DNA from: Rhizobium etli CFN 42
Lineage (GTDB): Bacteria > Pseudomonadota > Alphaproteobacteria > Rhizobiales > Rhizobiaceae
Direction: 5' to 3'
Length of the DNA: 64,000 nt
Assembly: GCF_000092045.1 (NCBI RefSeq)
Contig: NC_007761.1
Span: 499,001 to 563,000, forward strand
Shown: positions 16,183 through 25,111 of the stretch, one piece after another
How positions within the stretch are numbered: position 1 is the first letter of the stretch
How the letters are laid out: every line of letters starts with the position of its first letter
Notes under the pieces: model-generated
Database searches by the model: none
What the model was told of the DNA's origin: nothing
The model's input: only the letters and a program-made list of their open reading frames with translations
Translations under genes and position numbers: made by a program

Positions 16183-17669
16183 TGCGAGGCCGCCTCGCTT
16201 GCCACCGCCGGCTCATCGTGCGTCTGGCGGTGGCCGACGGGGATCAGCCAGGTGGTGAAGAAGGTCAGCACCGCGACGACGACCACACCCCAGAAGCTCC
16301 AGTGCAGGGCCGCGTCGAAGATGCTGCGGATCGCCGGATCGGCGGCAAGCGCCGAGAGGCCGGTCGGCTGGTTCAGCGCCTTATGAAGGACGGCCGCGGT
16401 TGCACCGCTCGCATAATGGCTGATGCCGGCATTGAGAATGGCGCCGAGCACGGTGGCGCCGAGCGTATTGCCGAGGCTGCGGGCGAAGATGATCGAGGCC
16501 GTGGCGCTGCCGCGCATAGACCATTCGACGCTGTCCTGCACCAGCACGATGCTCGTCAGGCTGATCAGGCCCATGCCGAAGCCCATGAAGAAGGAGCCGG
16601 CGCCGGCGAGAACCGGCGAGCTTTCCGGCGTCAGGAACAGCAGAAAACAGGCGCCGAACGGAAACATCAGGCTGCCGACGCGCAGCGTGCGGCGAACGCC
16701 GAAAGCCTTGTAGAAGCGGCTGGAGAGCATCACCGCCAGGGGCCAACCGACGATGAGCATGGTCAGCGTGAAGCCGGCGATGATGGGCGTGCGGCCGAGC
16801 ACGCCCTGCACATAGATCGGCAGGATGGTGGAAAGCCCGATCAGCGCCATGCCGGCAAGCAGCGTCGCCGCATTGCTGGTGGCGATCAGCCGGCGGCTCC
16901 AGAGCGCGATCGAAATGATTGGCTCCGGCGCCCGTCTCTCCTGGGCGAGGAAGAGCAGCCCCGCGACCACGAAGACGGCGAAAAGCGACAGCAGGATTGA
17001 GGCGCCCGCATCGGTTTCCGTCAGCATGACGAGCAGCGCCACGATGGACACCGAAAACAGCACCGATCCGAGATAATCGATCCTCGCCTGTTTGTGCGCG
17101 ACGTTCTCCTTGAGGAAGATCATGAAGGCGACGATCGAGACGATGCCGATCGGCAGGTTGATCCAGAAGATCCAGGCCCAGGAAATATTGTCGACGATGA
17201 TGCCGCCGGCGAGCGGCCCGACGACGGCCGAGGTCGCCCAGACGGTCGCCATCGCGCCCTGCACGCGGCCGCGCTCCTCCAGCTTGAAGAGATCGCCGAT
17301 AATCGTCATCGTCACCGGCTGGATCGCGCCGGCGCCGAGCCCCTGCAGCAGCCGGAACAGCACCAGCGACATCATCGACCAGGCAAAGCCGCAGAGCAAA
17401 GAGCCGGCCAGGAAGATGAGGATGCCGCCGATCAACACCGGCTTGCGTCCGAAAATATCCGAAAGCTTGCCGTAGATGACCGTCGTCGTCGACTGCGCCA
17501 GCAGGAAGGCCGAAAACACCCAGCTGTAATAGGAAAAGCCGCCGAGCTGTCCGACGATGCGCGGCATTGCAGTCGCCACGATCGTTGCCTCGATGGCGAC
17601 CATGAATGTCGCCACCATGATGGTCGCGACGACAAGCACGCGGTTCGAGCGATGCGCTGCATTCGACAT
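16179..17669 (-). CDS. MFS multidrug exporter, DHA2/EmrB-type (14 TMS)
   Basis: A roughly 496-residue polytopic protein. I place the start at 17669 (MSNAAHRSNR) because GAGGA lies just upstream; an in-frame ATG at 17738 is possible. Family motifs are visible: IEATIVATAMPRIVGQLGG (motif D1 region), GKLSDIFGRKPVLIGG (motif A), FRLLQGLGAGAIQPVTM (motif B) and TSAVVGPLAGG (motif C, antiporter signature). About fourteen hydrophobic segments run through the protein. It should expel toxic compounds in exchange for protons at the inner membrane. It is convergent with the YddA-like gene; the two stop codons share bases 16180-16181. No adjacent regulator or periplasmic adaptor (EmrA) is seen. Confidence 0.9.
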   Translation of the reverse strand: MSNAAHRSNRVLVVATIMVATFMVAIEATIVATAMPRIVGQLGGFSYYSWVFSAFLLAQSTTTVIYGKLSDIFGRKPVLIGGILIFLAGSLLCGFAWSMMSLVLFRLLQGLGAGAIQPVTMTIIGDLFKLEERGRVQGAMATVWATSAVVGPLAGGIIVDNISWAWIFWINLPIGIVSIVAFMIFLKENVAHKQARIDYLGSVLFSVSIVALLVMLTETDAGASILLSLFAVFVVAGLLFLAQERRAPEPIISIALWSRRLIATSNAATLLAGMALIGLSTILPIYVQGVLGRTPIIAGFTLTMLIVGWPLAVMLSSRFYKAFGVRRTLRVGSLMFPFGACFLLFLTPESSPVLAGAGSFFMGFGMGLISLTSIVLVQDSVEWSMRGSATASIIFARSLGNTLGATVLGAILNAGISHYASGATAAVLHKALNQPTGLSALAADPAIRSIFDAALHWSFWGVVVVAVLTFFTTWLIPVGHRQTHDEPAVASEAASH

Positions 17670-17827
17670 GACGGTCCTCTTCGGGTGCTCCGCGGATGCC
17701 GGAGATATCGGCAGGCTGGCTGGTGTGGCGATCGCCATGTGCGGAGGGATGCAGCAGTTCTACGACCTGAAAGCAAGTCGGTAAAGCAATTCTCGCGACA
17801 GCCATCTTTTTGCGCAACGTCAGCCGA

Positions 17828-17864
17828 AATGAAGGCCCGGCGCGATCACGGCCGGGTCTTCATT
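17828..17864 (-). terminator. Inverted-repeat terminator downstream of the small secreted-protein gene
   Basis: Arms AATGAAGGCCCGGC (17828-17841) and GCCGGGTCTTCATT (17851-17864) pair with one mismatch around a 9-base loop. It lies just after the stop of the gene ending at 17891 and may also act in the opposite direction. No long T-run. Confidence 0.55.
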
Positions 17865-17890
17865 CCATCGAACGCGGACGCTCGCCCGCC

Positions 17891-18247
17891 TCACTGCTGG
17901 CAAGCCTCGCTGAGTGAGCCGGTACCGGCCGTGCAGCCCGGCACCTGTTGAAGATCTGGATTGACGCCGCCGGGATTGATCGTGCTGCGGTCGCGGTTGA
18001 GATCGACGCCGCCAGTGCCGGGCGTGCTGCCGGTCGTGCCGGGATCGGTGCCGACAGAGCCGGTGCCGGCCGCGCCCGTGCCGACGGATCCGGTACTCGC
18101 CGAGCCCGTGCCCGAGCTCCCCGAGCCGCCGATGACAGGCGCCACCGAAAGCCGCCCGCTGGAATTCGCCCCGCCGGCCGTCTGGGCGAGGGCCGAGCCG
18201 GCAAGACCGATCGAAAGGAGGGATATCGCGATGAGTTTGCAGGACAT
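17891..18247 (-). CDS. Small secreted Gly/Ser/Thr-rich protein, unknown
   Basis: A 118-residue protein of unknown function. The start at 18247 (MSCKLIAISLLSIG) has GGAG six bases upstream; an ATG four codons earlier is an alternative. A Sec signal peptide ends at SALA/QTAGG. The mature part is low-complexity, dominated by short GTGS-, STGS- and TTGS-type repeats (about residues 40-85), and ends with a short tail containing two Cys residues (VPGCTAG and SEACQQ), which may form a disulfide. I do not recognise a family. It could be a periplasmic or surface linker-like protein. Confidence 0.65.
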   Translation of the reverse strand: MSCKLIAISLLSIGLAGSALAQTAGGANSSGRLSVAPVIGGSGSSGTGSASTGSVGTGAAGTGSVGTDPGTTGSTPGTGGVDLNRDRSTINPGGVNPDLQQVPGCTAGTGSLSEACQQ

Positions 18248-18478
18248 GGTCTTCTCCATCCTTGTTGTCTCAAGGGGGAAACCTGTTCGGGAGCGGCATG
18301 TTCCTTCCGGATATTTCGCCGCCGAAAGGACGCATTGGGTAGCCTGACACCCCCGCCCTTCATCGACCGTCGACCCGCGCAAGTTGTGGCCGAAGCCCAT
18401 TAAAATTCTCTCAACACTATCCGGTTGCCGTCGAAGATGTTAACCATACCTGCGGATACGAATGGATAGAGGTATCTC

Positions 18479-19615
18479 ATGGACGCGATGAAAGGCGGCA
18501 GACGCATCGAATGCCTGGATGGTTTGCGTGGTTTGGCAGCCTTATGGGTGCTGATCGGCCATGCGCACATCCTGACGGGATTCAAGGTGCCGATTATCGG
18601 AGATCCGGAACTCGGGGTCGACCTGTTCATCATGCTCTCGGGCTTCCTGATGGTGTTCCACTATCAGCGGCGCAAGGCCAGGGAGCCGTGGGAGAGCCCG
18701 CAAACATGGGCGGTGTTCTGGGCGCGTCGCTTCTTCCGCATCGCACCGCTCTACTACGTCATGCTGGTGATTGCTCTCGTCGCCGGATCCGAGATCTATC
18801 AAGCAAGGATGGTCATTGACGCTTTCAACGGCAATCCGCCGCAGGCTGCATCTCGTTATCTGGACGACAGCCTGAGCAACTACCTGATGCATCTTTCCTT
18901 CCTGTTCGGCCTGTCCCCGGCCCATGCTTTCCGCACGGCGCTTCCCGATTGGAGCATCGGCCTGGAAATGCAGTTCTATGCGGCTTTGCCCTTCATCATG
19001 ATCATCCTCGGGCGGCTGGGCTGGCTGAAGGGCATGCTCGTCACCGTCGGCTTGGCCGTCATTGCAGCCCTGGCCGCGCATCGTCTTGGCTTTCGCTTCC
19101 CGATGCCGTCATTCCTTCCGATGAAGATGCACATCTTCGCCGCCGGCATGCTGCTGGCGGGCGCATTGTGGATGGCACACGGCAGAGCTTACCTCGCTTT
19201 TGCGATTTCCGCCCTGCTGGTCCTCATCCCTCTGGGCGGCGATGTGACCGTGCTGCACGAAACTGTGCGCGTGGGGATCGTGGCGCTGTTCTTTGTCCTG
19301 GTGCACGCCGATCGGTTTCCGGGTTCCGCCGGCCATTATTCCCGCTCGGTCAATTCGGTGCTCGGCAACAGCTTCTTTCGAAACCTCGGGGAACTTTCCT
19401 TCGGGGCCTACCTGATTCACCTGCTCATCATGCAGCCGGTGATCGGCTGGCTGATCGGCAATACCGACCTCAGCAATCCCGCTCGCTGGCTGGCGACGCT
19501 GATCGTCACCATCCCTGTCGTCTACGTCTTGTCCTTCATAGGCTACAAGTTTATCGAGTTGCCCGGTCAGGCGCTCGGCAGGCGCCTGACACAACAGAGA
19601 CAGGTGGCGGCGTAG
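18479..19615 (+). CDS. Acyltransferase family 3 membrane protein (OafA/NodX-like)
   Basis: A 378-residue polytopic membrane protein. The N-terminal motif ECLDGLRGLAALWVLIGHAH has the conserved His of the family, and RRFFRIAPLYYVMLV holds the R/K-x10-H-linked region of acyltransferase-3 proteins. About ten hydrophobic helices follow, with GELSFGAYLIHLLIMQP near the C-terminus. Such enzymes transfer acetyl or other acyl groups to exopolysaccharide, O-antigen or Nod factor. No polysaccharide gene lies next to it, so the acceptor is unknown. It stands alone: a secreted-protein gene is divergent on the left and the integrase remnant lies to the right. Confidence 0.88.
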   Translation: MDAMKGGRRIECLDGLRGLAALWVLIGHAHILTGFKVPIIGDPELGVDLFIMLSGFLMVFHYQRRKAREPWESPQTWAVFWARRFFRIAPLYYVMLVIALVAGSEIYQARMVIDAFNGNPPQAASRYLDDSLSNYLMHLSFLFGLSPAHAFRTALPDWSIGLEMQFYAALPFIMIILGRLGWLKGMLVTVGLAVIAALAAHRLGFRFPMPSFLPMKMHIFAAGMLLAGALWMAHGRAYLAFAISALLVLIPLGGDVTVLHETVRVGIVALFFVLVHADRFPGSAGHYSRSVNSVLGNSFFRNLGELSFGAYLIHLLIMQPVIGWLIGNTDLSNPARWLATLIVTIPVVYVLSFIGYKFIELPGQALGRRLTQQRQVAA

Positions 19616-19799
19616 AACCGCCGGCGCGATCCTCAACGGATGGGGTTGCGCCTCCGGCGGCTGCGCCGCTATAGGCCAACACAGCCACTCGGGAGTAAGC
19701 CAGGCTCTTCGGCAATCCAGAGATAGCTTTCCTGTCACTCGTCATCGATCATTTTAAACTTTCGTGTCGCCCGAGGGCAGAGCATCGTGAACTGTCGAC

Positions 19800-20279
19800 G
19801 GTTCGACCGCTCATCTAGCAATGCGCTTGCTGATCCTGAAGGGCGCTCGATCCGCGAACCTACGACACATGCGCGAGTAAGACATCACGCCCGACGGCTC
19901 GGCCTGGCTAATACCGGGCGAGCAACTGAAAGACCAGAAAGGCGAAACGGAAAGCTTCACAATGCCGCTCAGTGCTGAGGCACAAAGGATCATTGCCGCC
20001 GCTCGTCCTCAGTCGTGGACCGGGTATCTGTTCCAGTCGGCTCGTGAAGGCGTCATCTCGGACATGACGCTCGGAATGATGATGCGCCGACAGGGCTTGG
20101 CGGCTCGACAGCATGGCATGAGCGCTTCGCTTCGAATGTTCCTAACCGATTGCACGGATGCGTCGTACGAAATGGGTGAGGTGTGCCTTCGGCACGTGGT
20201 CGGTAGCGCTGTGTCGCGGGGCTACAATCGTGGCGATCTACTGGAGCAACATCGTGGCCTAATGGAACGCTGGGCGTAG
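19800..20279 (+). pseudogene. Degenerate C-terminal remnant of a tyrosine recombinase (phage/ICE integrase)
   Basis: The reading frame through 19800-20279 matches the catalytic half of P4-type integrases: LLILKGARSANLRHMR (first catalytic Arg), then LIPGEQLKDQKGE, LSAEAQRIIAAA, MTLGMMMRRQGL, LRHVVG and a C-terminal SRGYNRGDLLEQHRGLMERW with the nucleophile Tyr. An in-frame TAA interrupts it at 19878-19880. The HxxR box is HGMS instead of HGFR, so its Arg is lost. The N-terminal half is missing. It is therefore a dead relic that shows an integrative element once sat here, near the tRNA-Thr at 22396-22471. Confidence 0.82.
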
Positions 20280-20411
20280 CACGTGACTGGCGTCGGTCCT
20301 GCTCGCCTGCGTCTGGTCAGCTGACAGCACGGCGATCTCTCAACCTGCCACGCCGCTCGCTGATGCGGATAAAAGCAAGCTTAGCTGGCAAAGAAAGCAA
20401 CGTTTCCGGTT

Positions 20412-21191
20412 TTAGTGCGCCGTTCGCCGTATTTCTTCAGAGAGCTTGTCAACCTCTTCTAGTCGGAAGAGCTTCGCGCCGACACTCTCAAAATCACTAC
20501 GCAGGTTCTCGACGAATCGATCCGGCTGGCCGCCGAACTCTCCGACAACAATGAGGCGCTTTCCTAGCATCTCGGAGAGCGCCTTCCCTTCCAGAACTCG
20601 CTTTCCGGCTTCAGCCAAACCGCGTTGCGGATTGTCAAACCGGGCAGCATCGATCAGGTTATAGACGCCGTTCTGGTAGCCGTAGTCAGCCTGAACGTTC
20701 ACGCCATACTGCTCAATGTGCACAGGCTCAGGGCGCTTGTCGAGAAGTGCTAGCACGCCAGCATTCCGAAAAGCGCGCGTCAGCAGAGTGTTAATTCGCT
20801 CCATTTTTTTGGCTTGGCCATGCCAAGCGACCAGCTCAATGAAGAGTTTTTCCGCGACATCATCAGCTCGCACACCAGCAACCGCGTTCATGGGTGTCAG
20901 CCGGAATAAATCGGCCCTCTTCGAATTGAAGTCATTGATGGATGTGGCGGCGATCGCCGGTCGAGAGAAGTGATGCACAACTCTCTGCGAAAAATCGTGA
21001 ACAGCGCTTTTGAGGAATGTTGCGTTAAAATCGCCAAAGAATTTCTTCACACGTGCGAAGTCGTCTGCCAACTTAACGACAACCTTGCCTTGGCGGTTTT
21101 CAAACACGACAATCCCGAGGTTAACGTACTCAAACCGCTCCGGAAAGGGGCTGAACTGTACAATGGAATAGAATAATTTCATTGCTTCCAT
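20412..21191 (-). CDS. DUF3037 domain protein
   Basis: A 259-residue cytoplasmic protein with the DUF3037 N-terminal pattern LFYSIVQFSPFPERFEYVNL, GIVVFENRQGKVVVKLADD. No signal peptide or membrane segment is seen. It begins one base after the stop of the HipA-like kinase gene, and its ribosome site (AAGGAGG) lies inside that gene's last codons, so the two are tightly coupled. DUF3037 genes are often found beside HipA-like kinase genes. Its role is not established; it may be a partner, substrate or antidote of the kinase. Base composition is more AT-rich than the surrounding chromosome, fitting acquisition with the island. Confidence 0.85.
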   Translation of the reverse strand: MEAMKLFYSIVQFSPFPERFEYVNLGIVVFENRQGKVVVKLADDFARVKKFFGDFNATFLKSAVHDFSQRVVHHFSRPAIAATSINDFNSKRADLFRLTPMNAVAGVRADDVAEKLFIELVAWHGQAKKMERINTLLTRAFRNAGVLALLDKRPEPVHIEQYGVNVQADYGYQNGVYNLIDAARFDNPQRGLAEAGKRVLEGKALSEMLGKRLIVVGEFGGQPDRFVENLRSDFESVGAKLFRLEEVDKLSEEIRRTAH

Positions 21192-21192
21192 T

Positions 21193-22008
21193 TCATGCCT
21201 CCTTCCCGTCTAGATCAAGTTCCATTTGGTCGAATATCGCATCCGGCAGCCAGTCGCTCATCCGATTTGCCCGCGTTACCAGCAAGTCAGCCAAACGATT
21301 GGCGGTACCCGCAGTAAAGCCCCACTCGGGCGGCGGCGAAAGACATATATCCCTTATCTCGCCAATTGCCACGGCGCATAGCGTATCCAGCGCGGATTTT
21401 ACATCATGCCGCGTCAGCATTGGGGCGAACTCGTTAAACAATCCGTAAACCGTTTCCTCAGTTGCCCAGAAATCGTTGATCTCGTCCTCCAGCGACGTCT
21501 CTGCGAAAGCATGGCTGTGATCGATGACCAGAAGCTGCGTTTTACGCTTATCCGGCATGAACAGAATGTTGTCGTAGTTCAGAACACCACCATCGGCATC
21601 GTCAGCAAACCGATCTTTATTTCTAATCCATGTGTCGAATACCACCAGGAGTGCTACGTCGCTGGGTCTTCGCAGGTTTGCCAGAAGCTTCGAATTGGGC
21701 GATAAGCTTTGAGCTTGCTCCCAACGAGAAAAGAACGCCGGCCCGCCTTGCACGGTTACAAGTGGATCATTAGTCTCGATATCTGGTATTTCTACGACCG
21801 CAAAATCTGGGGTCCGCAAGCCAACTCGGCTGGCAAGTTCTGCCGCGAGCAGCTCTGTGACCAGCGCATCCAAGCCTGCTCGGTTACCCATGTACTTCAC
21901 AAGTGCCGTGCCGGCATCAGTAGCCACGAGTAACGGCTTGGTGCTTGTAGCAAGTACCCTATTCACGCGCTCTATTCGCGCAGGTTGCCAATGTACCCCA
22001 GCCAGCAA
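21193..22008 (-). CDS. HipA-like kinase (HipA_2 type)
   Basis: A 271-residue protein of the short HipA-like kinase group, which lacks the N-terminal subdomain of classic HipA. The start is TTG at 22008 with a GGGGGCGA site upstream. Kinase features are visible: a candidate ATP-binding Lys in ALVKYMGN (about residue 34), a catalytic segment FDTWIRNKDRF with the Asp of NKDR, an Asn in LNYDNILF and the DFG-equivalent Asp in LLVIDHSHAF. All key residues seem intact. It is followed immediately by the DUF3037 gene. No HipB-like HTH antitoxin is adjacent, so classic hipBA toxin-antitoxin behaviour should not be assumed. Phosphorylation target unknown. Confidence 0.85.
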   Translation of the reverse strand: MLAGVHWQPARIERVNRVLATSTKPLLVATDAGTALVKYMGNRAGLDALVTELLAAELASRVGLRTPDFAVVEIPDIETNDPLVTVQGGPAFFSRWEQAQSLSPNSKLLANLRRPSDVALLVVFDTWIRNKDRFADDADGGVLNYDNILFMPDKRKTQLLVIDHSHAFAETSLEDEINDFWATEETVYGLFNEFAPMLTRHDVKSALDTLCAVAIGEIRDICLSPPPEWGFTAGTANRLADLLVTRANRMSDWLPDAIFDQMELDLDGKEA

Positions 22009-22395
22009 TCTCGCCCCCGTCAGGTTGGTGGTACACTAGGGAAGCGACAACTTCAATGTGTGGTCTAATATCCTGCCATCGGGCTTCGGGCTGGTGTCGG
22101 GCTAATCCCCAGGCAGACCGGAAACCTCGTTACGGTACTACACTTTCATCCCGGCAAGGCGTTCACGGAAACTTGACGGAGCGGTTAAGGCCGAGGTCTG
22201 ATTTGATTATTAGTAAGCGCTAAGGCCGATTTGTTGCAAATGCCGCAACGTGGCGGCCTCGGGGCAGTGTTGCTCGATCTGGTCAACCTGTCTCAGGAAA
22301 CGTTGCGGAAAGTCCTACCAAACATTTCAAGGGCTGGAAATCTGGCTGGTTGCCGTGCCAGTTTTCGCTCAAGTAATTGATTTCAATGAGAGGAA
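22009..22395. other. Gene-free stretch between tRNA-Thr and the kinase gene
   Basis: This 387-bp segment probably holds the promoter of the kinase/DUF3037 pair and the tRNA-proximal end of the decayed element. I looked for a direct repeat of the tRNA 3' end near the integrase remnant and found none that was convincing. Confidence 0.5.
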
Positions 22396-22471
22396 TGGTG
22401 CCGCTTACGTGACTCGAACACGTGACCCCATCATTACGAATGATGTGCTCTACCGACTGAGCTAAAGCGGC
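22396..22471 (-). tRNA. tRNA-Thr (anticodon CGT)
   Basis: On the minus strand the sequence folds as a complete 76-base tRNA with encoded CCA. The acceptor stem is GCCGCTT/AAGCGGC, the D-arm contains AGCTCAGTCGGTAGAGC, the anticodon loop ATTCGTAAT shows CGT, and the T-arm contains GTGTTCGAGTCAC. Its 3' end faces the island with the integrase remnant, the usual orientation for tRNA-targeted integration. Confidence 0.95.
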
Positions 22472-22588
22472 ATTTGGCGGCCGAAGCGTGCGGCCTGCGA
22501 TTTGCATGGCGCTGATACAGGCATTGTCCGAAGATTTCAAGCACCCTGTCATGCCTTTGGCAAAAAAGAGGGGAGGGTGTGGAAGACC

Positions 22589-23548
22589 TCAGAGCGCCAG
22601 CCGGGCGCGGGCGGCTTTATATTCCGCCTCCAGCCGGTCGACGAGATTTTCCACCGGCTCAACCGCCTTGACGGCGCCGATGCCCTGGCCGCTGCCCCAT
22701 ATGTCCTTCCAGGCCTTGGCGCCGCCGGTCGCCTGCTCGAAATCCATCTTCGAAGGGTCGGCGACGGGCAGGTTGTCGGGGTCCATGCCGGCGGCGAGGA
22801 TCGACGGCTTGAGATAGTTGCCGTGCACGCCGGTGAAATAGTTGGAGTAGACGATGTCATTGGCTGCCCCTTCGACGATCGCCTGCTTGTAGGCAGGCGC
22901 GGCGCGCGCTTCCTCTGTTGCGATGAAGGGCGAGCCGATATAGGCCATGTCGGCGCCCATCGCTTGCGCCGCCAGAATGGCGCCGCCGGTCGCGATTGCG
23001 CCGGCAAGCAGCAGCGGCCCGTCGAACCATTCGCGGATTTCCTGGACGAGCGCGAAGGGCGACAGCGTGCCGGCATGGCCGCCGGCGCCTGATGCCACGG
23101 CAATCAGCCCGTCGGCGCCCTTGCGGATCGCCGAATAGGCGTGGCGGTTGTTGATGATGTCGTGCAGCACGATACCGCCATAGGAATGCACGGCGGCATT
23201 GACCTCGGGCACCGCGCCGAGCGAAGAGATGACGATCGGCACCTTGTATTTGACGCAGAGCGAAAGATCATGCTCCAGCCGCTTGTTCGACATGTGGACG
23301 ATCTGGTTGACGGCAAAGGGTGCTGCCGGCCTTTCCGGATGGCCGGCATCGTGGCGGGCAAGCTCCTCGGTGATCTCGGCCAGCCATTCGTCGAGCTGGC
23401 TTTCCGGCCGGGCGTTCAGCGCCGGAAAGGCGCCGACGACGCCCGCCTTGCATTGCGCGAGCGTCAGCGCAGGATGCGAGATGATGAAGAGCGGCGAGCC
23501 GATCACCGGCAGTCGGAGTTTGTCCTTGAGGATCGGGGGCAGGGCCAT
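22589..23548 (-). CDS. Nitronate monooxygenase family flavoprotein
   Basis: A 319-residue TIM-barrel FMN protein of the NPD/nitronate monooxygenase family (2-nitropropane dioxygenase-like). Family text includes LRLPVIGSPLFIISHPALTL at the N-terminus, IVISSLGAVPEV, GADGLIAVASGAGGHAG (about residues 145-161, phosphate site with the conserved His), LLAGAIATGGAILAAQAMGA and AYIGSPFIATEEA. These enzymes oxidise toxic alkyl nitronates with oxygen. Family members also include enoyl reductases, but this pattern favours nitronate monooxygenase. It is a single gene beyond the tRNA-Thr, outside the island, and its composition is typical of the chromosome. Confidence 0.9.
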   Translation of the reverse strand: MALPPILKDKLRLPVIGSPLFIISHPALTLAQCKAGVVGAFPALNARPESQLDEWLAEITEELARHDAGHPERPAAPFAVNQIVHMSNKRLEHDLSLCVKYKVPIVISSLGAVPEVNAAVHSYGGIVLHDIINNRHAYSAIRKGADGLIAVASGAGGHAGTLSPFALVQEIREWFDGPLLLAGAIATGGAILAAQAMGADMAYIGSPFIATEEARAAPAYKQAIVEGAANDIVYSNYFTGVHGNYLKPSILAAGMDPDNLPVADPSKMDFEQATGGAKAWKDIWGSGQGIGAVKAVEPVENLVDRLEAEYKAARARLAL

Positions 23549-23832
23549 GGTTACCGCTCAGATTGACGTTTACGAAAACGTCAATCTCATAACAGAGAAG
23601 AAAAGCCGATAAAAGAGCGGCTGCCACGCCTTCGTCGATTTCAGCCCGATATATCATATGCGCAGAAAGAATAGGGTAGGGCCGCATGCCGTGACGCTGG
23701 CGAATATCGCCTGGGATCAATGGGCCGGCGGGTTTGCAAGGCTTGCGGTTTGCCGCGCTTGCCGCTACCGAATTTTGATGGAGAACGGGGGGGATTGTGG
23801 TCCCATGCCGGGTTCAATGTGAAGGACGTGAT

Positions 23833-25050
23833 GTGAGCGGATTAGAAACGGCCATCAGAACAGCGCTCGAAAATGCCGATCGCGACAATCCGGAGGTTCG
23901 AGCGAGGATCTACCAGTCCGCCCGCCAGGCGCTGGAAGCGGGCCTGCGCAAGCAGGACATCACCGATGCCGATGCCGTCGCCCATCACCGCCATCGCCTG
24001 GAAAGCACCATCCACGCCATCGAGAGCGAGGAGCGTGACCGCCTTCACCCCCGCCAAAGGCCGCCCGAAGTGCCGGTGCCGCCGGTCGTCGAAATGCCGC
24101 CGCCGCCGGTTCACAAGGGGGATGTGACCGATATCGACAGCCTCATCGACAGTCCCATGGCCGCAGGCGAGGCCCGCTCTCCCGAGGTGGTCATGCATCG
24201 GGGCGACGATTCGAGCCTTCACAACGTCCATGCCGGCAATGCCGATCATCTCGCAGCCGCCCCGATCGGCGAGGAGCGGCTGACGCGCGGCGAACGTGCG
24301 ACCAGCATGGATTTCCGCCCGGAGCGGGCGGCAGGCCGCCGCAAGCCGCGCAAATTCTTTTCGAGGCTGCTCGTCTGGTGCGTCCTGCTTGCCTTCATCG
24401 GCATCGGCGCCTGGTGGGCCTATACGTCGGGCCTGCTTTTGACGGCAGCCGAGCGCGACACCAGCGTCGCCAATCCGCCGGCGAGCACCCAGCCGGAGGA
24501 TTTCACCGGCAACGACGACGCCGCTGACGACAATGGTGCGGGCAACAGCGCGGCTCCCCACACCGATCAGCCGGTGACCATCGATCCGCAGAACAGTTTT
24601 TCGGCCGATTGGATCCCGGTGTTCAAGCCCGACGAGGCCGACAAGATCAAGAGCGGCCCGCAGGCGCGCACCGAAAACATCACCGAGAATGACGGCCCTG
24701 CCGTCCGGCTGATTTCCGAAAGCGGTGCGGCTGACGGCAATATCTCCGTCAGCGTTCCCGCCTCGGTGCTGCAGCAGCTTGCCGGCAAATCCTCGACCAT
24801 CGCGCTGACGCTGCAATCGACCACCGACGAGCCGACGCAGGTGACCGTCGAATGCAATTTTCAGTCGCTCGGCAATTGCGCCCGCCATCGCTTCAGCGTC
24901 ACCCGGGAAAAGTCGGATGCGCTGCTGCAGGTGAAGTTCGACCGCTCGCTTGCCCCGAACTCGCCGGGCATGTTGACGATCAACAGCGATCTCGACGGCA
25001 AGGCGCGCGGCATCAACCTCTTCGCCATCCGCATCCTGCCGGGGCAGTGA
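23833..25050 (+). CDS. Single-pass membrane protein, unknown, with coiled N-terminus
   Basis: A protein of about 405 residues. I prefer the GTG start at 23833 (SGLETAIRTALEN follows) because AAGGA lies 8 bases upstream; an ATG at 23797 in the same frame is less likely. The N-terminal 75 residues are helical and charged, followed by a Pro-rich stretch (PPEVPVPPVVEMPPPPVHKG). One membrane helix (LVWCVLLAFIGIGAWWAYTS) sits at about 187-206. The C-terminal 200 residues should be periplasmic, beginning with an acidic low-complexity linker and ending in a beta-rich region that includes two Cys (VECNFQSLGNCARHRF). I do not recognise a characterised family. Confidence 0.78.
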   Translation: MSGLETAIRTALENADRDNPEVRARIYQSARQALEAGLRKQDITDADAVAHHRHRLESTIHAIESEERDRLHPRQRPPEVPVPPVVEMPPPPVHKGDVTDIDSLIDSPMAAGEARSPEVVMHRGDDSSLHNVHAGNADHLAAAPIGEERLTRGERATSMDFRPERAAGRRKPRKFFSRLLVWCVLLAFIGIGAWWAYTSGLLLTAAERDTSVANPPASTQPEDFTGNDDAADDNGAGNSAAPHTDQPVTIDPQNSFSADWIPVFKPDEADKIKSGPQARTENITENDGPAVRLISESGAADGNISVSVPASVLQQLAGKSSTIALTLQSTTDEPTQVTVECNFQSLGNCARHRFSVTREKSDALLQVKFDRSLAPNSPGMLTINSDLDGKARGINLFAIRILPGQ

Positions 25051-25063
25051 CGGGCTTTTTACA

Positions 25064-25091
25064 GCGCCGCGTCTGAAGAGACGCGCGGCGC
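25064..25091. terminator. Bidirectional terminator-like hairpin between convergent genes
   Basis: GCGCCGCGTCT (25064-25074) pairs with AGACGCGCGGCGC (25079-25091), with a two-base bulge and a GAAG loop. It lies between the convergent stops of the membrane-protein gene and the PPK2 gene and could serve both. Confidence 0.6.
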
Positions 25092-25111
25092 CCTCCGGCA
25101 GCGGCAGGGAT

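Noticed and set aside
16381..17817. A 478-codon minus-strand frame over the MFS gene.
   Set aside because: It is an out-of-frame reading of the exporter with no membrane pattern or motif.
20412..22008. Classic hipBA toxin-antitoxin locus.
   Set aside because: There is no HipB-like HTH gene, and the kinase lacks the HipA N-terminal subdomain; the partner is DUF3037.
19616..22395. Direct repeat of the tRNA-Thr 3' end as a far attachment site.
   Set aside because: Only matches of about eight bases were seen (for example near 20281), which chance can explain.
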